A program made the position numbers and the translations under genes. Below are positions 30,794 to 37,252 of a DNA stretch of 37,252 nucleotides, one piece after another. Every line of letters begins with the position of its first letter. Position 1 is the first letter of the stretch. The DNA is from Candidatus Parabeggiatoa sp. nov. 3 (GTDB lineage Bacteria > Pseudomonadota > Gammaproteobacteria > Beggiatoales > Beggiatoaceae): contig QNEL01000010.1 in assembly GCA_003645185.1 (NCBI GenBank), positions 1 through 37,252 of the forward strand, given 5' to 3'. Below the pieces are notes generated by a model. It ran no database searches, had not been told where the DNA came from, and saw only the letters and a program-made list of their open reading frames with translations.

Positions 30794-33109
30794 TTATACC
30801 TTTTCAACCTTGACAAGAGATAGACCCATGCTCATGGAACCGACATGTGGGTCTACTGCATAAGAAGCCAAATCGGAGTCGGCTACACCTTGGCCGTATG
30901 CTGTGGTCATGCGTTTATCCCAGTGACCAAAACCATGTACCATGAAAATAGTGTCTTTGCGAATTCGGGCAGTCACTTTTGCCTTGATTTCTCCATCGCG
31001 CCCTTTACGATCAGTGACTTTAACGAGATCGCCTTCTTTAATTCCTCGTTTAGTCGCCGGTTCTGGATGAATCCACAACACGTTTTCACGCATCAAATCA
31101 GCCGTCCAGACATTATCCTGAGTACGGGCGTGCGTATGGAAGCCGATGCGCCCAAAAGTCATGTGAAATTCGTCTTCATTCGGACGAACTTGTTCCACGT
31201 AATCCAAGGCTTTATCATATCCCATCTGTTTGAGCATTCCAGGGATGAGTTCCGCTTTGGTACTGCCACCTGGCGTTTTAATTTTCAACTTACCACCATG
31301 GTCAAGTGGAAAATACTTTGCCGGATCGGCCGGGATTTTGAGAATCCCCACTTTCTCAATTTCAGCCAAGGATGAGCCGGCTTTTTTCAGTCGATCATCC
31401 AATAACTCTTTAATGGAGTCATGCGGAAAGTAAGCACCCAACTCCATGCGGTCAGCGAGTTGCTTACAGATTGTCCACGCATCACGAGTGTCATGCAGTG
31501 GTTTCATAGCGGGCATCCGCACTGCAACATAGCCTTCCCGGGCCCCACCGACTTGCAAATCATCATAGCGTTCAAGATAGCTCGCTTCGGGCAAGAGAAT
31601 ATCGGCATACATATTCATCTCATTGGGAATAACATCACCTGCGACATAAAAATCAACCGTTTCAAGGGCTTTACGAATGATATCGTAATTCGTGCTGTTC
31701 AGAAAACCATTCCCACCGGCTGTTATCAAGGCCCGAATCGGATAAGGCTTTTGTTCTGCCATCGCGCGCCACATTTCATTGGTTAAACCATACTGCGCGT
31801 TGGCAATTGGCCAACGTCCCATAACACCAGCACCGTCAGCACGGTGGTATTTACCCGATTCGTCCTGAATATGTGCGAGTGGAATCTCGGGTTGCTCGTA
31901 ATTAAAATCACCCCCACTGTCATTACGAAGAGCAGTAGCATGTTCAAATTCCGGCAAATCTATTTCTGGAACCTTGTACTTTTGAGGTGTAAAAACGCCT
32001 CCCTTACGGCCCCAAACCCCAAACAAGGTATTCAGAATGGTGATTGACATCCCCGTACCGAAGTCATTAGAACTTCGGGTCAGCCGGCGCGGTGAATAAA
32101 CAAATACTGATGGGGCTTTGGCAGCCATTTCTTTCGCAAGGCGGCGAATATCTTTGGCAGGTACTTCTGTGATGGGTTCTGCCCATTCGGGCGTGTATTT
32201 CTGCACCCGTTGTTTGAGTTCATCAAAGCCTACGACATATTCAGCTATGAACTGTTTGTCATACAATTCTTCGTTGATCACCACATTGATCATGGCCAAC
32301 AAGAAGGCATGATCGGTCAATGGACGAATGGCATAATATTCATCAGCCTTAGAAGCCGTGATGCTATAGCGCGGATCGAAATAAACGACTTTGGCACCAT
32401 TGGCAACGCCATTTACCCAGCCCAAGGTTTCGCCATTATGCAATGATTCGGTGATATTACGTCCCATCATCAGGAAGTATTTACAATTTTCCAAATCGAG
32501 GGTTTCGTTACCCGTCAGGTTGCGCCCCATTATCATCATATTAGACAAGCCGCGAGGGCCACAACAGAGACCAAAAACAGGACTCGTTGTATTAGGGGTA
32601 CCGAAAGCATGGGCGAGGCGATGATAAGGTTTCTCCCAGCTACCGTGACCAATCAAAGCCAGTGCTTGAGGGCCATATTTCTTTTTGACTTTGAGGAGTT
32701 CCTTGGCAGTTGTGTCCAATGCCTCATCCCAAGAAATCTGTTTCCATTTTCCTTCACCCCTTTTACCCACGCGCTTCATAGGATGTTTGAGACGATTCGG
32801 GGCATACGCAACCATTAATCCAGCGTTGCCCTTTCCACAGACTACACCCCAGTTGTTAGGATGTTCTGGATTGCCATCAATTTTGACGGCTTTACCATCG
32901 CGAGAGCGGATTTTTAAACCGCAACGCCAGTAGCACATATCGCAGAAACCGAAGACTTCTGTGGTTTCTTTTAATTTTTCAGGGTCATGGGGAGCATTGA
33001 TTCTTGCTAGGGCTTGGCTAGGCAGCCCTGCAATCGTCAGTGCTGTACCCCCAGCCGTTGCGCCTAAAAAGGCACGGCGAGAAGGGTCAAAGTGGGTTTG
33101 GGTACTCAT
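30794..33109 (-). CDS. Molybdopterin oxidoreductase, thiosulfate/polysulfide reductase-like (A)
   Basis: A 771-residue catalytic subunit of the DMSO-reductase family with a Tat signal (SRRAFLG, residues 10-16, then a hydrophobic stretch). A [4Fe-4S] site is formed by C56, C59, C63 and C91. GLCCGPRGLSN (C180/C181) lies where the molybdenum ligand of the family is found. The length and the partner subunits (B with four clusters, FdnI/PhsC-type C) fit thiosulfate or polysulfide reductases (PhsA/PsrA, about 760 residues) better than formate dehydrogenase-N (about 1,000). Sulfur reduction, or oxidation in the reverse direction, is likely in the periplasm. An arsenate or other oxyanion enzyme is not excluded. 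GAAGGAG precedes the start. Confidence 0.82.
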   Translation of the reverse strand: MSTQTHFDPSRRAFLGATAGGTALTIAGLPSQALARINAPHDPEKLKETTEVFGFCDMCYWRCGLKIRSRDGKAVKIDGNPEHPNNWGVVCGKGNAGLMVAYAPNRLKHPMKRVGKRGEGKWKQISWDEALDTTAKELLKVKKKYGPQALALIGHGSWEKPYHRLAHAFGTPNTTSPVFGLCCGPRGLSNMMIMGRNLTGNETLDLENCKYFLMMGRNITESLHNGETLGWVNGVANGAKVVYFDPRYSITASKADEYYAIRPLTDHAFLLAMINVVINEELYDKQFIAEYVVGFDELKQRVQKYTPEWAEPITEVPAKDIRRLAKEMAAKAPSVFVYSPRRLTRSSNDFGTGMSITILNTLFGVWGRKGGVFTPQKYKVPEIDLPEFEHATALRNDSGGDFNYEQPEIPLAHIQDESGKYHRADGAGVMGRWPIANAQYGLTNEMWRAMAEQKPYPIRALITAGGNGFLNSTNYDIIRKALETVDFYVAGDVIPNEMNMYADILLPEASYLERYDDLQVGGAREGYVAVRMPAMKPLHDTRDAWTICKQLADRMELGAYFPHDSIKELLDDRLKKAGSSLAEIEKVGILKIPADPAKYFPLDHGGKLKIKTPGGSTKAELIPGMLKQMGYDKALDYVEQVRPNEDEFHMTFGRIGFHTHARTQDNVWTADLMRENVLWIHPEPATKRGIKEGDLVKVTDRKGRDGEIKAKVTARIRKDTIFMVHGFGHWDKRMTTAYGQGVADSDLASYAVDPHVGSMSMGLSLVKVEKV

Positions 33110-33138
33110 TATAATTAAAACTCCTTCACTAGAAAAAC

Positions 33139-33223
33139 CTGACAGGTTGAAAAAACCTGTCAGGTTGAAGAAAAAACCTGTCAGGTTGAAAAAACCTGAC
33201 AGGTTTTAAAAACCTGTCAGGTT
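33139..33223. repeat. Head-to-tail AACCTGACAGGTT hairpin repeats
   Basis: Five palindromic blocks AACCTG(A/T)CAGGTT alternate with GAAAAA or TTTTAAAAA linkers, the same element as at 16597-16628. They fill the gap between the chaperone and subunit A genes and run into the last codons of the chaperone gene. Confidence 0.9.
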
Positions 33224-33874
33224 TATAAGAAAATCGGCTGCTAATTGGTAATAGAGTATTGGGTTCGCTTGCTTGAGTTCCGCTATAAATTGCGGCATCC
33301 AGCGAGCGCAATGTTGTTCCAATAGTTGCTGTTGTGTTTGCCGCGCTTTTTCATCATCTTGACTGGCAAGATAGGCTAGAAATTCTAGTTCTGAGACGAT
33401 ATGGTCTGGCAATAAACCACTGTTTTCAGCGACTTCTATACCCTGTTCCGCCATCATCTTTTTGATTTCTAAAGTCGAATTCCCCATCAAGCTCTGATCA
33501 GATTCCAGCCAATATGAAGCAAACGGCTGAACCGGTTTATTAGGAAAAGCTAAAATGAATAATCGACTATATTCTGTTTCTAAATCCTCTTTATAGTTTA
33601 GTTGTGGTTTTAACGCCATTAATATTGGCAACTCAGGCGCATTTTTGGGTATCGTTTGCAAGAGTTCATTGAGTAAGCTACGCAAATTTTCGATGCGAGC
33701 GGGTGTAGGTTGGTTGAATAACCCGCTTGCTAAAAGATAAAGCTGAGGTTGTCTATTCACTTTTTTAATGAGTTCACTCAAAATCCTGATAGAATTTGTA
33801 CCAATTAAATACAAATCATTGATTTTAAAAAGATTTTTTGAATAACAAGTAAATAAAATCAAGCACTTAGCCAA
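33206..33874 (-). CDS. TorD/DmsD-like molybdoenzyme chaperone
   Basis: A protein of up to 222 residues of the TorD family, which binds the Tat signal and assists cofactor insertion of molybdoenzymes. Characteristic parts are LETEYSRLFI, the PFASYWLESDQSLMGNST segment, and LLPDHIVSELEFLAYLA. It is the first gene of the A-B-C operon. The start is unclear: the open frame begins with TTG at 33874 without a ribosome binding site, and a GTG at 33760 would give the more usual N-terminus (NRQPQLYLLASGLF). The last residues NLTGF and the stop codon are encoded by an AACCTGACAGGTT repeat, so the natural C-terminus has been replaced or extended. Confidence 0.78.
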   Translation of the reverse strand: MAKCLILFTCYSKNLFKINDLYLIGTNSIRILSELIKKVNRQPQLYLLASGLFNQPTPARIENLRSLLNELLQTIPKNAPELPILMALKPQLNYKEDLETEYSRLFILAFPNKPVQPFASYWLESDQSLMGNSTLEIKKMMAEQGIEVAENSGLLPDHIVSELEFLAYLASQDDEKARQTQQQLLEQHCARWMPQFIAELKQANPILYYQLAADFLINLTGF

Positions 33875-33910
33875 GAAATATCTTGTTTAATGATATAAAA
33901 AATGAAACGC

Positions 33911-33938
33911 ATATTATCAGATTTATGGAAATAGTCAA
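33911..33938 (-). promoter_or_regulatory. Candidate sigma70 promoter of the chaperone-A-B-C operon
   Basis: On the minus strand TTGACT (33938-33933) and TAATAT (33916-33911) are separated by 16 bases, and the expected start lies near 33904, about 30 bases before the TTG start at 33874. Match to consensus is good (five of six in the -35), but AT-rich DNA gives such hits by chance. Confidence 0.45.
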
Positions 33939-34101
33939 TTTTTTTATGAAGAATTGCATAACATAAGTTATTCAATATATTCTAATTTTCTGATGAACTA
34001 ATGAAATTATAACTTGTTTATTTGATTTTTATGGATTACCTATAGAAAAATCACAATTAGATAAAAAGTAATGAGTCATTTCAGTCGTTTAGATATTCTA
34101 A

Positions 34102-34135
34102 TATTCTAATATTACAAAATATTAATATTAGAATA
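34102..34135. other. AT-rich inverted repeat
   Basis: TATTCTAATATT (34102-34113) and AATATTAGAATA (34124-34135) are exact inverted repeats ten bases apart, preceded by another half-copy (TATTCTA at 34094). It lies about 165 bases upstream of the candidate promoter of the molybdoenzyme operon. It could be an operator or a cruciform-forming site. The rest of 33939-34170 is AT-rich without a gene. Confidence 0.5.
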
Positions 34136-34172
34136 CTATTATCTGTGCGTGATTGAGGGTAAAAAAGGGAGA

Positions 34173-34510
34173 TTTGGCCTTAATTGAATGGGGTGTTGGT
34201 AGTAGAGACGCGATGCTTCACGTCTCTCGTTTTTTGTAGAGACGCGATGCTTCACGTCTCTCGTTTATTATTTGGCCTTAATTGAATGGGGTGTTGGTAG
34301 TAGAGACGCACTGCGTGCGTCGGAACGGCCGTAGAGACGCGATGCTTCGCGTCTCTCGTTTATTTCTTTGCGCCTCGAAGCGTATCTTGTTTGTTGCGAA
34401 GCATCGCGTCTCTACGCTTCTATTAAAATACCTGAAAATTTATGGTTCAGTACTTAGACGTACTGCGTGCGTCGAAATGGTAGTAGAGACGCACGCAGTG
34501 CGTCTCTACA
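34173..34510. repeat. Cluster of GTAGAGACGCGATG hairpin repeats
   Basis: A 38-base segment starting TTTGGCCTTAATTGAATGGG occurs at about 34173-34210 and 34271-34308. Between and after these stand several copies of GTAGAGACGCGATGCTTCACGTCTC or its GCACTGCGTGCGTC variants in both orientations. They are relatives of the array at 25767-26520, but irregular. Open frames through this stretch are repeat-derived. No gene is seen in 33939-34516. Confidence 0.85.
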
Positions 34511-34516
34511 AAAGCA

Positions 34517-35371
34517 TTAACGGTTGCTTAAGACTCTGAAGTCTTTTATATAACCTTCTAACCGTTTTATGGCTTTTTGACGTTGTTTTGGGATTATCAA
34601 GGGATCGATTTGTAGAATCAGGGCTTTGGTTGCGTCTGCCATGTTTTCAAATTTGGCTTGAGATTCAACTGGATAGCTTGGTGCTATCACCCATGCCTTT
34701 AATAAGACTTCGATTTCAGATGAAGACGGTTTTTCGCGTAAAAACCGAATCAATTCTTCGCGTTTCATTTGCCGATAAGCTGCCCAGTCTTCTTTGATGT
34801 CGGGTAAGCTAAAAGTCAATCTTGTAATCTGTTTTTTTTGTGTTTTATTGAAGTTACCAAACCAGTCTTCCATCTTATCAATGATTTTGTCAGCCCGTTC
34901 TTCTAGCCGTTTTTTGATTTTTACAGCCGATTTTTCCCCCTTATTTTCTTGATGGGGTTTGATCACTTTTCGCTCAAAATAGTCGATTTGATCAGGATGG
35001 AGGCTTGACAGAAAAGAGGCCGTATCCGGTAGTAAGTGGCTGAAAAGTGTTATGAGACGTGCGTCAACGCTATCAAAAGCCCAATCCAGTTCTTCTTGTG
35101 TCAAACCATCTTGTGCCTTAGCCTTCAACATCACCAAAAAGTGGGCATACAGTGGCAATTCATTTTTGCGATGCCATGCAAAATGTTCTGTTAAGCGTTG
35201 TTTTATAAACCGGTTTTGCATCTTAGTGACACCGAAATAGTAATCGATCCGGTGGATGAGTAACCAATCAGCGTAGTTATAGGCAATTTGGGTGGTACTA
35301 CAACTGCTTAATCCGCTACTGAGCAAGATAACAATCAGTAAAGCAGAAAATGACGATAGAAATTTTTTCAT
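34517..35371 (-). CDS. DUF6279-type lipoprotein
   Basis: A lipoprotein of 284 residues. The N-terminus is a lipoprotein signal with lipobox LSSC (cysteine at about residue 23 of MKKFLSS...), followed by STTQIAYNYADWLLIHRIDYYFGVT. This start and the WHRKNELPLYAHFL segment are typical of the DUF6279 family, whose function is unknown. The chain is mostly charged alpha-helix. I choose ATG 35371; an upstream ATG (35404) would place 11 extra residues before the signal peptide. The gene ends at a repeat cluster and starts next to another. Outer-membrane location is probable (Ser after Cys). Confidence 0.8.
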   Translation of the reverse strand: MKKFLSSFSALLIVILLSSGLSSCSTTQIAYNYADWLLIHRIDYYFGVTKMQNRFIKQRLTEHFAWHRKNELPLYAHFLVMLKAKAQDGLTQEELDWAFDSVDARLITLFSHLLPDTASFLSSLHPDQIDYFERKVIKPHQENKGEKSAVKIKKRLEERADKIIDKMEDWFGNFNKTQKKQITRLTFSLPDIKEDWAAYRQMKREELIRFLREKPSSSEIEVLLKAWVIAPSYPVESQAKFENMADATKALILQIDPLIIPKQRQKAIKRLEGYIKDFRVLSNR

Positions 35372-35428
35372 ATTTCGTTCTAGTTGGGGAATGGTAGATA
35401 ACATTATATCATTTTTTAAGATTCAAAA

Positions 35429-35502
35429 GGTCGAACACGTAGGTTCGCCCCCTTGGTGTGAAATGATTTTGCGTTCGTAGGGGCGAACCTACGTGTTCGC
35501 CC
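35429..35502. repeat. CGAACACGTAGGTTCGCCC inverted repeat
   Basis: TCGAACACGTAGGTTCGCCC (35431-35450) is complementary to GGGCGAACCTACGTGTTCG (35481-35499), with about 30 bases between. It is another dispersed-type hairpin. The following stretch to 35807 is AT-rich, with one GTAGAGACGCGATGCCTCGC hairpin at 35754-35778, and shows no gene. Confidence 0.8.
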
Positions 35503-35753
35503 TCAAACTTGACAATTCATTTATCCCCATAATGCATGGTATTAACAAATCGTCTTTGGCATATATTATGCCTGTATGCTAGATGATCCCTTTTGATCGC
35601 TTTAGATTCAATTGAAATGCTGACATAAGATATTGATATTGATAACAAATAACCCTTACACATCAAACAAACTATCTTTATTGACAATGCAATGGATATG
35701 TTTAAACAAATTTCTTTAAAATCATTTCATTATAAAAATATCTTTCAATCATG

Positions 35754-35778
35754 TAGAGACGCGATGCCTCGCGTCTCT
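35754..35778. repeat. Single GTAGAGACGCGATG hairpin unit
   Basis: One isolated copy (GTAGAGACGCGATGCCTCGCGTCTC) of the array unit stands 30 bases before the CHASE2 gene. Confidence 0.85.
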
Positions 35779-35807
35779 AAATTATTAATTTAATTAATAA
35801 ATAATAA

Positions 35808-37151
35808 ATGATGTTCACTCTATCAGAAAAAATTTTGGGCCGTGATTGGCTTATTGGTTTGATTATCGGTATTATTCTAATTATTAGCACTTATAGCTGG
35901 TTACAACCCTTAGAACAGATAGCTTATGATTGGAGTATTCGACAAATGAATCGTCATGCCAATGATAAAATCGTTGTCGTAGCCATTGATGAAAAGAGTT
36001 TAGCTCAACTCGGTGACTGGCCTTGGTCGCGCTCCGTTTTAGCGCAAATGATTGATTTATTAGGCCCTTATAGTCAAGTGATTGGGACAAGCTTGGGACT
36101 CGCTCAAGCTCAAACCCATCCAGGGCAGCTTTATTTGGACGAATTGGCAACATTTTATACTCATTCGAAATCATTAAATGTCTTACATGAGCAGTTGGCG
36201 CAATTGGATACTTTAATAGATAAAGTCAAACGAATCAGAACACGATATGCTAAAGATAAAAAATATATTAAAAAACTGGATAAATTTTATAACAATTCTG
36301 TTTTATTGAGCGAATTACCTGACACTCTAACAACACTTCAAGATAAATTACAAGCGGCCCGGGTTGATTTGGATAGTGATCTCAGATTAGCGAATAGTTT
36401 TAAACAAGCCGATCAAGTGATCTTAGGTATGCCATTTATGTTTGAAGGTGAAGCGCGTTTAGCCCCGACTTTGCCAAATTATGTGCAAAAACAGTGTATT
36501 AAAGTTATCAGAGCGCCATTTGATAATTTGGGTAAAATAGCGCAGCCACCATTAGGAGTAAATGCCATGCCTCCGCTTCCTATTTTGGGTAAAAGTGTGT
36601 CAGGAATAGGTCATTTTAATCTGCTTGATGCTCGCCATCTCCCTCTGGTTGTCAAATATCAACAGAGCTATTTTCCTTCACTCCCCCTGTTATTGGCCGC
36701 TAAAAGTCTTGGCTATGATGCTAACAACATTGAGATCAGATTAACTAAGGGAATCAGCTTAGGTGAATTACAGATCAATACAGATTCAGCCTTATATCTG
36801 CGGCCTTTTTTTTATCAAGACACTCAACAATCCTCATTCAGAGTGGATTCATACATCGATGTCTTATTAGGGCGAATACCGGCCACTCAATATCAAGATA
36901 AAATTGTCTTAATTGGTATAACCGCGCCTCATGAGACTGTATTACATTCGACACCGCTTGGAGAGATGCCCTCAGTATTAGTTTTAGCCCATACCTTGAG
37001 CAGTTTGCTGAATCAAGATTTTTTTAGAGTGCCCAATTGGGCACTGGGATTACAAACCAGCGCATTCATCCTAGTAGTCGCCTATCTGGGGTTTTTATTG
37101 CCCACTTTGAAACGGCCATACGCCGTGATGGTGTTAACATCTAGCACTTGA
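35808..37151 (+). CDS. CHASE2 sensor protein, effector domain missing
   Basis: A 447-residue membrane sensor. An N-terminal membrane segment (LIGLIIGIILIISTYSWL) is followed by LEQIAYDWSIRQMN and a periplasmic CHASE2 domain with VVVAIDEKSLAQLGDWPWSR and, late, KIVLIGITAPH. A coiled-coil-like insert rich in Lys and Leu lies at about residues 125-195. Near the end one membrane helix (GLQTSAFILVVAYLGFLLP) is complete and a second (YAVMVLTSST) stops short. CHASE2 proteins normally have three helices and then a kinase, cyclase or phosphatase domain. The frame ends in TGA at 37149 and all three frames close soon after, so this is a truncated gene or a sensor without output. Confidence 0.8.
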   Translation: MMFTLSEKILGRDWLIGLIIGIILIISTYSWLQPLEQIAYDWSIRQMNRHANDKIVVVAIDEKSLAQLGDWPWSRSVLAQMIDLLGPYSQVIGTSLGLAQAQTHPGQLYLDELATFYTHSKSLNVLHEQLAQLDTLIDKVKRIRTRYAKDKKYIKKLDKFYNNSVLLSELPDTLTTLQDKLQAARVDLDSDLRLANSFKQADQVILGMPFMFEGEARLAPTLPNYVQKQCIKVIRAPFDNLGKIAQPPLGVNAMPPLPILGKSVSGIGHFNLLDARHLPLVVKYQQSYFPSLPLLLAAKSLGYDANNIEIRLTKGISLGELQINTDSALYLRPFFYQDTQQSSFRVDSYIDVLLGRIPATQYQDKIVLIGITAPHETVLHSTPLGEMPSVLVLAHTLSSLLNQDFFRVPNWALGLQTSAFILVVAYLGFLLPTLKRPYAVMVLTSST

Positions 37152-37218
37152 TTTCTTAGTTACTCCTAACCACTCTTACTCAATTTGAGTCAGAAATTGG
37201 TGTTTGAAAAATATTTGC

Positions 37219-37245
37219 TTGACACTTCTTTTCAATCTATATACC
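37219..37245 (+). promoter_or_regulatory. Candidate promoter at the right edge
   Basis: TTGACA (37219-37224) is followed after 15 bases by TATACC (37240-37245). The -35 is perfect; the spacer is short and the -10 is partial. What it would drive lies beyond the window. Confidence 0.3.
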
Positions 37246-37252
37246 GTTCGAC

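Noticed and set aside
30794-33109. Formate dehydrogenase-N catalytic subunit
   Set aside because: It is about 240 residues too short; the overall set fits sulfur-compound enzymes better, though two partner subunits have Fdn-like features.
33129-33311. 60-codon minus-strand frame overlapping the TorD-like gene
   Set aside because: Its C-terminal half is the AACCTGACAGGTT repeat read as a periodic peptide; it is a shadow of the chaperone gene.
34282-34539. 85-codon open frame
   Set aside because: It is composed of GTAGAGACGC-type repeats.

Overview
The window is bacterial chromosomal DNA of moderate-to-low GC, with about 25 protein genes separated by intergenic spacers full of short palindromic and tandem repeats. 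Three things together suggest a large, filamentous sulfur-oxidising gammaproteobacterium of the Beggiatoa/Thiomargarita type: an octaheme tetrathionate reductase-like cytochrome, a thiosulfate/polysulfide reductase-like molybdoenzyme operon, and the repeat style of the spacers. This placement is inferred from gene content and was not tested by alignment. I saw no rRNA, no tRNA, no CRISPR array and no transposase gene.

Layout. 1-439: repeat-rich spacer with a perfect 42-bp palindrome. 440-3204: a translationally coupled TldD/TldE-like peptidase pair. 3381-17487: a loose plus-strand series of surface-sugar genes (WxcM-like cupin, Nudix protein, DegT aminotransferase, nucleotide-sugar dehydrogenase, SDR epimerase, GT4 glycosyltransferase, aldo/keto reductase, CelD-like acyltransferase, a two-domain formyltransferase-like/sugar-transferase-like protein, sulfotransferase). 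It is interrupted by a DUF1349 protein and a GH13 glucosidase. 17497-19557: a P1B-like ATPase without the usual CPC motif, nine bases after the sulfotransferase. 19700-20785 (minus): an XRE-HTH/ATPase protein. 21183-23757: a thioredoxin-like protein, LolA, and an RND-type adaptor (minus) with no pump beside it. 23758-26672: an RtcB RNA ligase behind an attenuator-like leader, then a 46-residue basic protein, then about 750 bp of tandem hairpin repeats. 26673-28885: octaheme cytochrome plus cytochrome b. 29305-33874 (minus): TorD-like chaperone and molybdoenzyme A, B and C subunits. 34517-35371 (minus): a DUF6279 lipoprotein. 35808-37151: a CHASE2 protein lacking an effector domain.

How the genes may work together. 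The sugar genes could make, link, acylate and sulfate a cell-surface or extracellular glycan; the aminotransferase, dehydrogenase and epimerase would supply modified nucleotide sugars. The two convergent redox clusters could act in sequence on sulfur compounds: tetrathionate to thiosulfate (octaheme enzyme), and thiosulfate or polysulfide to sulfide (molybdoenzyme), or the reverse. Both would exchange electrons with quinone through their cytochrome b subunits.

The most unusual features are the interaction of repeats with genes (repeats supply stop codons and a C-terminus), the leader with terminator before rtcB, the tandem hairpin array beside it, and the atypical P-type ATPase.
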